From Ifrita kowaldi (lineage: Eukaryota > Chordata > Aves > Passeriformes > Cinclosomatidae), in contig VZRS01005502.1 of NCBI GenBank assembly GCA_013398055.1, forward strand, positions 323,789 through 387,788: a stretch of 64,000 nucleotides of DNA, given 5' to 3'. This document shows, one piece after another, positions 12,183-27,100 of the stretch. The notes beneath the pieces were generated by a model that worked only from the letters and a program-made list of their open reading frames with translations, was not told where the DNA came from and made no database searches. Made by a program: the position numbers and the translations under genes. Position 1 is the first letter of the stretch, and each line of letters begins with the position of its first letter.

Positions 12183-15100
12183 TTAAGAAGAGGCTGTTCC
12201 CACACGCATTATCCTGAATAGTGTGTTGAAGTTGTTGCTTCTTATTGCATCCCGACAAGCACTGATCACTTGTGTCTTGGGTTTGCCAACTGCAAAGAGG
12301 AAAAAAAGGAAAGAACAGAAAAAAACCGCTCAGTTACAGAGTAAGAAACTGGTAAAAATACTTATTTGATCAAGTCAGAAAATTTAGGGGTTTCTTTCCA
12401 ACAGTTTTTAAATACATGATGAAACACCACCTTTTTTTCTAGTACATAAGTAAAATCCTTTCTTTAAAGAAGAATTGCCTGTAGCTCTGTTTTATGAGAG
12501 CTTGTTGGAAGGGAAATGCTATAAACACACAAAAAAGTACCTCCCTCCCCAAAGACCTACAGGACTAATAATGCAGATACAACAGCCCTGCTTAAGTTGG
12601 TAATTGCTTTTTTTAAAGCGGAATTATAAATTAAGAATTGAAGTAATTCTTAAAGCATTTTAAAAGTAGTATGTTCAACAACACTATCGATTTCTGTCTC
12701 ATTTAGAAATCTAGAAACTATTTCAAATTGTTCTTTCTAAAATTGTGATCCCAGATTATACTGGACACCCACAGTTGACTGTCACACGCAATTGGCTATG
12801 ACTGAAGAAAGATTACTTTTACTGAGTTTCAGGCCAAAAAGCCTGAAGTCACTTAACTAACCCAGCTGACCTCTGGGACACATCTGCCTCACTGGGGTCT
12901 GAGACTCCCCATTCCTTTCAAAAAACCACAGACTTACCACGTAACCGCCCAGCCCTCTGGATTGCCTGATTCACAGCTTTCAGATTATTCAGCAGCTCTG
13001 TGTGATTGTTGCAACGAATTTTGTACTGATTTATTAAATCTCTGTTCAGGTCATACAGCTCGCTGTACCGTGTCTTCATGTTTTTCCTGGGGAACAATCA
13101 GTCCAGTTATTTGCATCTCTGAGGACAAGAAAGTCATTCCTGGTGTGTCAATATAATGGTGTAGCAATACATGGTTGTGTTGCCTACCACAGTCACCTGC
13201 ATGTCCGCCAACAGACTTGTCCAGACACGTTGCTTATACTCATTATTTTACTAAAAAGACCTGAACAGTCTATTTTTGCAGTTACTTTATCCAGCAAGAT
13301 AGAAGTGGAGACACCACTTTCCCCAGCGAAAGTACCACTGCCCTGCAGTAGCTTGGGCCTCTCTACTGCTGCTCTTCAGAGTAAAGCTCAGTATTAGTAG
13401 AAAACTGCAAATCAGAGTGAAAACCTGACACCCAAAATTTCTTTCCTGGTATTCTCAAAAGTTCACACACCATAGATAGCTTTTCCTGCCTTCTTCCCTT
13501 AATATATCTTTTCTAACATATCTCACCATCTTGAAGTAGATTCACCTCACCTGCTATGCACTAAGCCCCTACCCTTGCCCTCTTGCCTTCGCCTGACTGG
13601 TTTCCCACCTAAAGAACATGACAAGGTTCCAGAAGAGCTCATGGTGAGACCATCAAAGGTACAATTATACATCAAAAATTGTAACTAGGCACTCTTGTAT
13701 CACACCAATGTTTTTCTGTGCTGTTTTCTGCCTGAAAAGCAAAGCCTGGCCATTCTAAACACCAAACACACAAGCCAGGCAGCAATTGCTCACATGTCTC
13801 CCAGGAGCCGGGCATCTTCTGCCTGAACCAGCATGCTGCGGATGAGGTTGGAGTGTTCAGCCATGTCAGCAGTGAGCCTCTGATTCACCGCGTGGTGCTC
13901 GTCCACCTGTCCAAGGCAAACAAGTCGTGAGGAAGGGTCCTTGGTACCCTGGGCACGCAGGGTTCAGGCTAAACCTCAGCCCAATGCAGTAGGAAATAAC
14001 ATCCCAACCCAACCAACCAGCATCCCTGACATTGCTCTCCTTCTCTTCACCCGCCACTGCAGGAGCTATACTCTGTCCCCCCAAAAGGGTGAGCAGACTG
14101 AGATACACTTCTCACATGCTGACCCAGACCCACAGCTCAGTCTCCCAGACAACATATTTACTTTATCCTAAACAACCAACTGATGGGGACCAAGGGCCTG
14201 TTCTACAGAAGAAAAATAGACAGAAAGTTGAGGGTGTCCCACAGAATATACAGCAAGCCATTGTGGCCTGATTTCCACAACAAAGATAAAGCAGTTTAGA
14301 GATCCTCTCATAAAATGCCCCCAGTGACTGCTTATCTGCTTACTTAGAAATGCCGAAGCCTCCTCACCTTCACCAACACCTTCCGCAGCTCCTCAAAGTA
14401 TGCAGGAAAATCAGCTTCCACCTGCAAATCTTCAATGGCCAGGAAAGAGGCCATTGACTGGATAATGTCACCAGCTAGATCAATATCATCTGTGTTGATG
14501 GAAATCTGTCAGAAAGGAAATAAAGCACTTTCGCACTCTTCCATGCCAGAACACCTCCTGGAATTACCCAGCAGTACTGCCTGCCCAACAGTTACCCAGG
14601 CTCAAAGGGGCTTGTATTCAGGTTTGGGATAGAGAATCATCTGTGTGCAAAGGACCAGTGCAGAAGTTACAGGCAGCCTTTGTGCCTCACATTATGGCTA
14701 CCCGAAACCAGTCTGTAAGGAAATAAATTCCCTCCCTCCTACCGATCTGCAGGCTAAGCAGTTTACTTCACTAACTGGCCATGGAATTTTACCCACCGAC
14801 AGTAAACAGACACAGAAGTTCCAGAAGCATGAGTACTTAGCCTGTTCAGTCATTCTTCACTTTTACTGCCTCATACTGGCAGTATGAGTATGCTGGTTCC
14901 ACTGGAGTTATCATTAAAGGGCTGATTCCCTTGTCCATGGAGGTACTCACCTCTCCACCAGGCTTGATTTTGATGCAGAGCTGACTCGCATTACGAAGGG
15001 AAGTGAAGCAAACCTGAAAGGGAGCGCTCTGAAACTCTGCATCCTCTGGCAGCAAGAAGCTCTGATTCAGCCACATAACAATCTTGCAAAAGTAAAATTA

Positions 15101-18100
15101 AGAAAATAAGCCATCCCTTGTGTGGAAAGCGTCAGGAACCACACAATGTCCCTGCACATGATGTGCACCAGAACACTCTGTTCAGGGTACCCCAAAATTT
15201 CATTTACTAAATTTCATCCCATAACCTCATGTCATGAACTTGTTAGAAAGAGGACAGTTGAATCCTTGCACCAAAACTGAATATTCCTAAAAAAATCAAA
15301 TCCAACAATCAGAGACTACTATGAAACTGAGCCACTACCTGAGCACTGTGCTGCCTTTTTCTTGTTCTCTGGTCATTTACAAAATTCAACACTCACTACA
15401 GGTCTCCTGCTATCAGCAGGCCCACAGCAAACAAGATAACATCTGAAACACCTTCTGATCTCGGGCCCTTAGTTCCTGCAGGAATTCCTGATGCTTGGAA
15501 TGCCTCAACTGAGTCATCTTTTAAAGACAGAGAAAAGCAGGGTTGAGTCGCAATACACAGATTCCAAAGACCAGTAGTGCAGTTCACTGCGTAATTTTTC
15601 CTTTGCTATTGGAAATCTCAAGCTGATTGCAAATGCTCCACCTATGTAAGACTTGAAACCAGGAAGAAGAGCAGAAACTCACCCTTTGTGGCCTCTCATT
15701 CGTGGTACAGTTAACAAAGCTCAGGGGCTCTGTGGCCGAGTCTGGGCTGCTCAGGGCATACATGGAAAAGCGGGGAAGCTGTCTTGTCAACTCAAATACG
15801 TGGAACTGTGTACTGGAAGCAATCCAATGGAAAAACAGAGAGTTACTAACATACCTATGCACCTATTGCAATGGTTCCTGATTCTTTTTTAGCTGGGGAC
15901 TGAGATTCACAGTTTCCAGTTACATAATCAGCTGCTTACGGCTTCCCCAGAAGAAACACTGGAACTTGGAAATGCTGGGCTTATCATATCATGAGGTTGT
16001 ATGATTCCTCCCCATTGCTGTCATTTTCAATAATCCTTCCACTGAAGTATACTCTCTAGGTTAATACATTTACAATTTTACTATATGATTGGATATTTTC
16101 TTTAAAAGTTCGGTGAAGTCTTATTAAAAGCAATAATAAAGGCAAATAGAGAAAACAGAAAGGGAATTCAGTCCCATACAGTCTTTCTGCAGTGGGTGGC
16201 TAGCCCTCAAAACATGCCTCCCTGCTCAGGGAAAGGATGCTGCCTCCTCAGGCACCAACAGCTCTGGCAGATCTGAGCAGGAAAAAAGTTGTTTTCAAGG
16301 GTATATGAAGAGACATTTTATTCTCTATGGAGAGATATTTCTACGGGAGACTGGAAAAATGTTGTCTTGAAATCAAGCATGTGCTACTTTCTGTTTGCCC
16401 TGAAGCCAAATGGGTTCAGGGTTACTTTATAACTTGAGAGACACAGCTGCGTCTTCAGGCTTGCTCAAGTTCTCCATCCCGAGCAGCCACCACGCAGGGC
16501 CCAGTCCCTTAGGGATGACAGGACAGAGTCTCTGCATCTCTTGATTCCCTCCACACACCTACAGTAAGACATCTCCTGGACAAATGTGCATTCCTCCCCT
16601 AAAGGCAGAACCAGAACACTACAGACCACAGTGATTCCAGCGGATTTAGACTTTGTCTGGAAAAGACCTCAGTGCCACAGGTGCATCAATGTTTTAAAGA
16701 AAGTGTCCCAGCTCTTCATTCAGTAACAGAGAGAAGTGAGGCACCCAGGAATTAACGGTGCACTCCCCATGGGACAAGCAAGAAGCCACATTATTGCTGT
16801 TTCCTGGCCCCACAGTTGTGGAGACCAGCAAATACGACACCACAAAACTCACCTGTTTCGGTAACCCACAAAGGCTTTGATGTGCAAATCCACAGGGACG
16901 TCTTTGGGTGGAGTAAGGGGAACACGAACACAGCCTGAGAGGTTCTGGAGACTGGGGTGGACCACATGGCTCTCTCCTTCAAATATGCCCTCAGCAAAGA
17001 TCAGCACAGCACGGATGATTGTGTCTTAGCAACAGGAAGAAAAAGCAATTCCTAAATTAAAAGCTGTCCCCTGGCAACAAACCACGACTGTTTTCAGAAT
17101 TAAGCATGGTGAACTCTTTACACCCCTCCTCTGAATTGTTAAAATATCCCAGGTGACCAGGACTACCACATCTGGACTTGACTGCATCCTCAGCATGCCT
17201 GCTGCGAGGTGAATTTGCTGTCTTGGGGTAGTTCCAGTTTTGCATGTAAAGCCAGCTGAGGTCCAGCTGCATTCATGCAACACCCTCACTAATGCAACAG
17301 TGGGTTGGTGTTTACAGTCAACACAAGAAGTGCTGCAGGAATCACCAAGGCTGGTTTCATCCAAGTTAAATGCTAATTGCCTCAGAAAACAACACACAAT
17401 AGGAAACAAATTCCATCAAACTCCTCTCCCCTAAGACCCATCTAAGGAACACAGCTCGATTCAAAACTCTGTGAAAAGAAAGAAACCACAAAAGGGACGT
17501 TACAGACAATAAAGGGGAGACATTCAAATCACCAGCTAAATATAACTAAAACTTTGCATGATTTTACATGAAGTGAATATCAATGGTTGCAGGTTACCAC
17601 TCACCATTTGTGGTGGAAATACACAGCTCCACATGGGCAGACTGGCTGTCAGAGCCCAGATTAACTGAGAGGGCTGTCTGGAGTTGGGTGTTTGCTGGAA
17701 TCACACCTCTCTGCCCATCAGCTTCCTTCAACTGAGTGTTCAATTCAGCCTGTTGCAAAACACATACCCTTCAGTATCAGAATTTCAAGATTTTCATTCA
17801 AAAAACCTAGAAAACATATGCACAAGTCAGTTCTCTTTTCTTTCAGAAGGAGGTTGCACTACAGCAATTCCCAAACACTTTCAACTAGCTGTGAGTGGTG
17901 GCTGGGTTCGGCATGAATCTGTGGACACTTGGGCTACAATGTGTTTGAGTGCTTTACCATGCATGGACCTCAGCTCTGTATGCAAACCTTTACTCAAAAA
18001 ACACTTAACATGTATCAATTTTAAATACAATCCTACAGAATTCCAAGCTTCTGTCATGGTGATCATTTGCTGTTCAAATATGAGTTTGCTCTTTGCTCAG

Positions 18101-21100
18101 ACTATTTTTTGAAATGTTCACCATCAAGCCACAAGTGTGATTCCTACAGCCTGGCAGTGCTCCCAGCCCTCGCCCAGTGACCTGATCCTCTCACACAATC
18201 CCCTCTGACTCCCAAGATGGTTTATGCACTGAAAATTACACTTTGCAGTCATAAGCTAAAGCACAAGGCTGAAGGGAATCCAGCTCCAAACACAACTGCT
18301 CTGGCAAGAGGAAGGAGCAAAGAAAGCATTATTAAAATACAAAAAGCAAGTTCTGAACTTGCACAAGGAGCAAGCCAAATGCAGAGGCAGGAACCCCCAG
18401 CAGACAATCTCACTGCATCCTGACAAGCTCTGACTTGTCCGGACTGCCCCACAAACGCTTCCCAGATTACTCCGGATTTATACCAACAGGAAGGTGTGTT
18501 TTGGCCCTACACATTATTTAAACAGTACCTTTGCATTTTCCTCATAATTTTTCAATTCCAGCAGCAGATTTTGTTTCTTTTGACTGAGTTCTCGGATAAG
18601 ATCCTGCTCAGCACTTGTATCCATTAGGTTCCCTTTCATGTCCTCACCTCCTGGCAGATAGCCTCGAACTGTACAGAAATAAAACAGCCCATTTCAGCAA
18701 AGACTTCAACAGCCTTCCCAGAACTTCAGTTTCTGTGACATGACTCCCTTGTACCACCTCTGCAGCAGACACTAGTTCTGGTCTTCAGTTAGTACTATTC
18801 AGCTGAAAACCTGAGCATTGATTTAGACCCACAGAGGCTCTCACTTTCTTGGTGACTGGGGCAAGAGACCTGCACACTTTAAAAAAAAAAAAAAAAAAAA
18901 AGAAAAAGGGTGGATTTCCAACCTGTCTTTAAGCTGTACTCACCTGACCAGACAAGTGCAACACCCAGTCCTTTTGCAAGAGGATTCTCACTGCCATCAT
19001 TCTTTCAGGTGCTCAGGCAAGTTTACAATTATGCAAAATTAATAAAATGTGTACCTGGATTTCTAGGGCTGGTCAGAGGAGTTGTTGCTGTCTAGAAGTG
19101 ACTGTAAGTCACTGTTAATCAGCCAGTAAACAAGATTTACCCACATCAGTTTTTCCCCAAATCAAGGGATATTTCACTTCAAGGTTGATAAGACTTTTTT
19201 CCCAGTAGCCCAGAGCAGCACAGAGTTATGGAAATACCTCTAACTGTCTGTGGAGACAGAGGACCTGAACAGGTGATGAGATGACTTTCATTTTGCTCTA
19301 AGGCTGTGTGCTCTGATTGCAGCTGACAATGAAAGCCAGGGACAAAAATCTTTTACCTGGGAAGAATATGCTGCCTGACTGCATATGACTGCTGCCCTGT
19401 AAAAAGTTGCATGGAACTTGAAATCATTCAGCTTGCACACTGTCCCCTGATGAAAGGCCCCACTTTATTATTTCTGAGTGAATCATTCATTTAAAATGAG
19501 AGCAAGACAAAAACCACTGCAACACAGAAGAACACCTCATGTGAAAGGATGCTGGTCCCAAACAGAACTCTAACAACATTTGTCTATATAACCCCAGCCA
19601 CACTAATTACTAAGGCCTAAAGGGATCCCCATCATGTCAAGGCTTGTTTACAATGGACCCATCAGAAAAGGATGATCATGTTCAGAGATACCAACTCACA
19701 CAGTTCTGCTAGGACAAGGTTCTCCAGAACTGCTTACAATGCTCCCCTTCTGTAAGCTTGGGAAAAAGCTTTATAAGCTGAAGCCCAAGTGCAGCAAATC
19801 CCCACAGCCTGTGATTAAGACAGACAGCAAAACACACTGCTATTTAACAAGGACAGGCTTTTGTTTCAAATGGGTTGTGCCAGACCTGCTTGTCTGAGGC
19901 TACTGACGCCAAGGAGTCGGATAATCACACCAGTGTCTTTCCTGAAGCCATCCCTGTAAATTCATACTGAGCTTATTTAAATAATCTGTGATCATATTTA
20001 CTTCCACTCACAATAACCAGGTCTGACTTCTTGAATGCATGGTGGGATAAATCCACCACTTCTCCAATCTCAGGATAGCATTTTCCAGGAAACAAAGCAC
20101 TGTTAACATCTAAAATTTCTAACATAAGAACTCTTCATCTGCAGAAGAAAACCAAAACACACACACTCTTAGCTCTTTAAACACCTTTACCTACTGAAAA
20201 GCAGGCAAAGAACTAAAATATAGGAAAAAAAGATTTCCTATACATTCATCTGTTGTAATGTAGCCTGAAGAACCAGAGTCTGTACTGAATATCATTATCT
20301 TTGCATTAGGATGGGGTTTCTTCCATTAAACAAATGAATTTTCATGGTTTCTTGGATCATAATGAAACACATGGTGATTCTCACAGAGAAGGCAATATTC
20401 AAAATCCTGTTTGCAGATAGCGTAACTCAAAATTCCCCTAACTGCACATAAAGCAAAGGGAATTTGGCACACAAAATGTTGGAACCAAAACAATGTTTAG
20501 CTAATATGAGATGATGTGATGTGCCTGATATTACTGTATATTACATTAATATCCTGAACAATGCTTTTACCTTCACCATCAATTGAGCAGCAGATTAACT
20601 GGGTGCTCCCATCCATTCTGTAATCCCCCTCCACCAGTCCTGCAATCGAGGAAGCAAAGTTGTCCTTAAAGATGACCTCCCCAGTCCGGTCACTGCGTGC
20701 ATCAACCTGGAACAACAAAAAGTTCCAAGTCTCAGCATGAAGAGAAAAGCCAACTCCAAAACACGTGTCATGCCATAGTCTGAGCTGTTAACTGAAAGCC
20801 AGCTCTGCTCACAGAACTGCAGGTAAAGTTGCAGCTCTGCTCATCCAAACATCATACATGAAAAAAATACTACCAAGAAATGACCCCTAGGCAGGCTCTA
20901 GAAGGAGCTAGAAGGAACTTCTCTCCTGAGATGCTTCCCTAAATTACAAAACTAAAAAAGGAAGGAAATAAAAGGGACTGCAAGTCTGCACTGGAAAGGT
21001 TAAACACACAAAAAAACCAAACGATGGGACTAAACCAGAAATAACCTTAATGCAGTACTTAAAACCTCTCCTCTCAGCTGGAGCCCTTGTGTGGTGAATT

Positions 21101-24100
21101 ATTTTTATACACAAATACCACAACCTTCAATTATCTTTCATTGGATAAGAAGGATGAGGTGGGCTCAGTTCCATGCACAGTGAATTTTCCAAAGCACGGG
21201 TCACAGCATTACTCTTTCTAGTAGCTAGACTGTTTCAGACCAACAAGTAAGGTAGAGACTGTCAGTGGAAAAGAACAGGAGTAAAGCAAGGAGAGGTTCC
21301 CTCTTCAACAATCTTACACATCTAATCCAACTTAAGTTGCAACACATCTGAGCTCCAGACTGCCAGCTTGATATAAAGTTATTAAAGTGCCGCAGGCTAA
21401 TGAGAGTAATAAGAGGCGTGAAGTAAAAAGCACAGCTTTACAGAAAAACCTGGCAAGCTGCATCCAGGAGAGATGTGGCAGTTAAAACAGTCCTTTCTGG
21501 CAAAGGGGAATACCAAAGAACAGGCTTAAAAGACTAAGACTGAGCTGTATAGAACGCCTTTACATAAAATGAAATAATGCTTGATTAATCCTGCCACAGT
21601 CAAGACTGACGCTGCTCTCCTGTTACATAACTGCTTTGTCTTCCCTGTAGTTTGGGAACAGCCAGGAACACTGCAGAGGGTTATTAGTGTGTCCTCAAGA
21701 CACACCTGAATAGAAACACTCAAGAACTCTAGGATGCGGCATATGATCTCTGCTGCCATGGGAACAACTTGCCACACCTTAGCAATTGACTCTGAGCTAA
21801 CCAGGGGAAGCAGCTTTTCTCTGATCTTGCACTTGGCACAGGACTCATCAGCCAAACTAGGTTTATTGCAATAGATCTGCAGTGCTCAGGTTTCTAAGTC
21901 TTTTTCATTTTTTGGTTGTTGTTCTTCAGATAACTTAACAGCCTTGTTCAAGCACAGCCCCCATATCTACGGCTCCTCATTTTCCCCCTGTATAAACTCA
22001 CCTTCCCATTAGACCAGCCAGTGATCAACTCACACACTCCATCAGAGTTCAGGTCAAACGCATGTATGCTCATGGCTTGGTTTTTTGACTGAGGACAGAA
22101 AAGAGAGAACAAATTAAGCTTGGGTATGTTTTCTAAACTGCACGTTTGGCACACACAAAACACTGGACTACGAGACTACAGAGAGTACAGAAAGAAATAC
22201 AATTATGTCTCTGAACAGGAAGTTTGAGCATTACTATTTCTAAGGTCACATACACATGTGGCATCTTAGCCCTTGCACTACTAACCTAGTACACTGCTTT
22301 CAAAGGATCTGATAATTCCTTTGAATACATTTCCATCCAAGCAGATAATCAGAACTCAAAAAAACAAAGTGTAAAAAACCAAATCCTCTAGGAAAAAAAA
22401 TATCAGGGCTTCAAAACTGTCATAAAATGAGACCACTCAGGAAAGCCATGAGCCTCTTCCTGCCACCTCTTGAGAAATCTTCTTATTACTATTAAATATA
22501 CTACTCTGTGTTATATTAAAATCAGCATCAGGAAAGGATCTTGCCAAACTGATTTGCTGGAGCAGGAAATTGCTATTGATGAGAAAAATTAACCTTGAAC
22601 ACAGAAAGTGCAAGATTTCAGTCTCTGAAAAACACTTTATTGATCCAACCAGAGGATCTTCCAACATGAACTCGAATGTCTCTGTTGTTAAGCTGAAGAA
22701 TCCCTAGTTGTACGGTTGTATCCCTGTTGTTTAAACCACAACCAGCAGCTCAAATGTACTGTAGAAACTGACCTGGTATTTTAGATGAACCTATAAAAAC
22801 AGGTAGATTTTGTAAGAACAAAATTACATGAAGTTCTCTGCTCGGCAAAGTTCACTTAAGGGTGACATCAGAATGACCTGAAATTAGATACCAAGTCTCC
22901 TGGCAGCCTTCAAGCTTCCAGGGATGATACTCCAACAATGGTCTAACCTTAATCCTCCAGTAGCGCGCTGTCTTGTTGTAAACTCCAACGGTGCCATTAG
23001 CAAGAGCGTAGCCAAAGCGACTGCCGTACATGGGGCTAAGTGCAGTGATAGTCTGGTGGGGAAAGGAGGGAGAGAGAGGATACAGGACTGAAAACCTGTG
23101 CAACTTCCAGTAACAGGGAACAGGCTATAGGTCTATCACATGAATCCTACAGTTCTTAAATGGTAGGTAAGTCTGTTGTAGGAAGCATTGAATACTGAAG
23201 TAACCAATTCTAAGAATCAGTCTGAAATCACTGAAGGCCTTGTAGGATTTCCTTACACAAGCTGTATTGCCAGTGTTAGGACACACTTCAGCAAGGATTG
23301 CAGAACTGCCCTCAAACTGTGTACTTTGACCAACTATTTCCTACCACAGGCAGGAAAACAACTGCTCATAGGATTCCTGTGGTCATCAGTGCTAACACAC
23401 TATCATTGAGAAACTACACACAACATTCCTTAAGCTTAAGGAGCTGATGATGCCAAAGGTTCAACTTGCCTGGGTTGGGAAAGCCCCGGAGATATTATTG
23501 GTAGAAAATCTTTGCCCAGTGCTAGTAAGGTAAAAATTAAAAACTCCCACAGTTGGACTTCTTTGGAACACAACTGGAACACCAGGCTAGGTGTCCTACC
23601 TGAACAAGCTCCGGGGAAAGACCTGAGAGTCATAACTTGGCCTGTTTCTCACTCCTTTTAAGACCTATTCCTCATTGAGGCTCTCAGGGCTTGGAAATGC
23701 AGGTTTTTCCACACACTGAGACTAGAGATTTTAATGTCAGGAGAAACAATTGCAATCATCTGTCTGGTCTTCTGTACAACGTAGCACAGGAGACTTCCTT
23801 CAATTAAATTCTTCCCCAATTTCTTATTTAAACTCATCTGACTGTGCTCCTTGGATGTTTTTACCACAAAACTTTGTTTCCAAACCCTTCATCCTTTCCT
23901 GTCACAATCTTCTGCAGAGTCTTTTCCAAGTATCAAACTAAACTACAAGCACCCAGTAAGAAGACCACAGCAACAGTCAGAAATTCAAAGGTAACAATAC
24001 TGCCTAAATTGATACCTGATTGTCCATTTACAAGAATCACAATAGTCTACAGCTTCAGTTTCACCACAGTAAGTGACTAAACACAGAAAATGAAAACTAT

Positions 24101-27100
24101 CCAAGACTTCCAAACCAAACATAATATATAAAGACATTGTTCCCTGAATTTACCCTCCAAAAAAGAAAGGTTCAGGTTCAGCTGTGTCCCTTTATATTAG
24201 AACAGTAGAATTATAACAGGCCTCCTACGACTGCAGGAGTGAATTTAAAACAATTCTACTGAGGATCTGGAAATAAATCACACTTGAGAGTGACGGACCT
24301 TTCCTTTTAACTAGAAATATCTATGTGACCAGACTGGCTTCTGCACAGAGAGCAGAACATATTACAGGTCCAGTTCTAACTGTAGTGATAGCAACAACCT
24401 CCTTCTCCAGAACAGTGCCTGGATTTGTCTTTTATAGCTCTTCATAAGCGGTTTATTAGCAAAGCCTTTTAGTCTTATCTTGGGCAGCAGGGAGACCTCA
24501 GATCATTAAGGACAAAGGTCTGTGGCCTTACTCTACGTTGGGTCCAGAAGGGCTGTGAGAAGACTGAGAACACTTCTAAAAGCAGTGATAATGGTATTTT
24601 ACTCCCTTCCAAGAAACCAAAATCAGTGGGGATCGTCTCTCAATTCTTAAGCTAAACAGCAACTCCTACACCTTTTATTTATCCCTCTGTAAACCTCTCT
24701 GCCCCATACTTTACTTTAGTCACCACAGCTCTTTTTATATAGCCAGTGGGTAACTCCAACTGCAATATAAAGTTTCCGTTTTGCCTGGGCATCCCCGTTC
24801 TACCCCACCATGCACTGTCCAGATATACACACAGGGACAAGTTACATCATCATGATTGCATCAAAAACACTTGAGGAAAACTGTAGAAAACATCCTTTTA
24901 CTCAGAGGACGCTAAGAGCTTCAATCACAATCCAGCAACCTTAATCACCCTTGCACAGGGTCCTGACTGTCAGTCAAGAATAGTCACTTTTCTCAACGGG
25001 GTGAAAGGTTTGTAAATAAACAAAGCAAAAAGCCCCCTGCATAATTAAAGACATTATTAAACTTGAACTTTTGCTGTTCTAGCAGAATAGATACTGTGCC
25101 AAATAGTTAAGTAACTACTTAACTACACAGTAAATCTGAACCAGGGAAGCTTTGGAGTACACAACACTTTCAGCTCTGTCAGCAACTATAATAAACATTA
25201 GCCAGAAACAATTTACCTCTGTCTCTGACATTTCTGCCACAATCGCATCTTCTTTAAACACACGGATGTCAAAATCTTCAGAGCCAACAAGAAGCTGAAA
25301 AAAAATAGTGTTCCTTAAAAATAATTGTTCAAGCTAAGGAAGCAAGCACCAGGATCCAGAGGAAAAATTAATATTTCAAGTCCAGCAATGAAGAGGTTTT
25401 AACAGATCAAAGAAATGTTGCCAGTCTTGCATTGAAGATCCCTTATTTAAAAAACAAACAAACAAACACACAAAAAAACCACCCCAAAACGAACAAACAA
25501 ACAAAAACCAATGAATCCAAGAATCAACCATCTCTGCTCCTCCAACCTAAGCGGTGGCTGCCACTACTACAAAGTAGGAGCAAAATGGGCTTTATCTTGA
25601 TATAAATGATTACACCAATAGGCATTGAATTGGGTCTTCTGCCTCCTCATTCCTTAATGTTTCCTACATTTTAGTTCTTTTCCTGTTTCCTAGTTCACCA
25701 GGTAGAAGGCATTAACTGAAAAGGAGCCCAGTGGCAAAGCTTGTACTGAAGATGGTGACAATTCTCAGGTTCTCTTTTGCAAATTGAGAAACCAAGAAGC
25801 AGATCTGCTCAGTCCATAAAGTCATCCATCAAATCAATGACAAACAGAATTATAAATCAAAGCCTAAAACCTGGTAGTACTTTTCCCCACTGGAACCCAT
25901 GAGCCTTTCATCTTTACATGGCAAAAGAGATACAAATCCATAACAAAGCTGTATTTTTAAAAATATTAAAGGCTTTTTTTCTTCCCAAGTAAAGATGCTT
26001 CAGATTATGTCAACCTAAATCACACCAAGCTAAGTCTACTGCAGCTATTGAAATAACATACAACAATTTACATATTTAAGAAGCACAGATTTCTTGACCA
26101 AGTTGCAACCACCAGGAAAAGGCAACCAGCTAAAAGCACACAATCTTGAAACAATTACTGGTGATGCTGTATTTTCCCGAGGTGCATAGATTTTTTTTCA
26201 TTGGTTTGATTCACAACGTCCACCTCAGTGACCTTCACTCCACTGGGCAGAAATTTGAAAGAGCAAGTCAAAGTTCTGCCCCACAAGTCTTTTGCAAGAT
26301 GGGAGAAAGGAACCTTCGTCAATCTAAAAATTCTGAGGAAGGCAGTGACGAGTTAGTTCTGTTAGCTACTAAAAGGATATTCATGTAGTTTTAGAATCAG
26401 TCAATTTTAAATGTAAACATGTTTTTACTAGGGCAGAAAGAACAGAAATCAAGTTAGCACAGTCATTTACCAGGTAAGACACAAAATGATAATTTAGGAA
26501 GCTGCTTCTGTGCATTTTCTCAGAACTTCAGTTTTAAACCAGAGGCAGTTTCACAAAAGCCACAAGTAAATAAATAAGTAAAAACCCTTTAAAATCACCT
26601 AGATAATTAAGATCAAAAAGAACCCTAAAATAATTTCAGTAAATGCATGTTGGGCTAACTGGTCCAACAAGTTAGCTGGATATTGCATCCAGCTCTACTC
26701 AGCTCAAAGCAGCACCAGATTACACCAACTGCTGAGAATGAACCTTTATCAAGCAGAAAAATATAGCAAAACCCACTTAAAGGCACAAGAGTAAACCATT
26801 TACAATTAGTGCCATAAAACACTTTCCTGATTTCTGAATCCTTATACACTATTTCCACTTTCTATAAACACCTCTCAGCACATTAAAAAAATACCAAGAG
26901 GTGCTGTGCAGAAATTGATTTGAAAACTTGAAATCGTTTCACTTCCTGAAGATCCCAACCATGCAGTGTCTGTATCAGTTTAGTGCTTATAAAAAAGACG
27001 TGGAAAGTGTTGAGGCCATTTACACATCACTATTACATAGCCCAACTCGATATTCCAAACAAGGATTTTTCAGGAACTAAATCAAGAAGCTTAAGTAATT

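Noticed and set aside
18882..18908. Poly(A) run as the tail of a retrocopy
   Set aside because: No recognisable coding or repeat sequence precedes it on the side expected for a tail.
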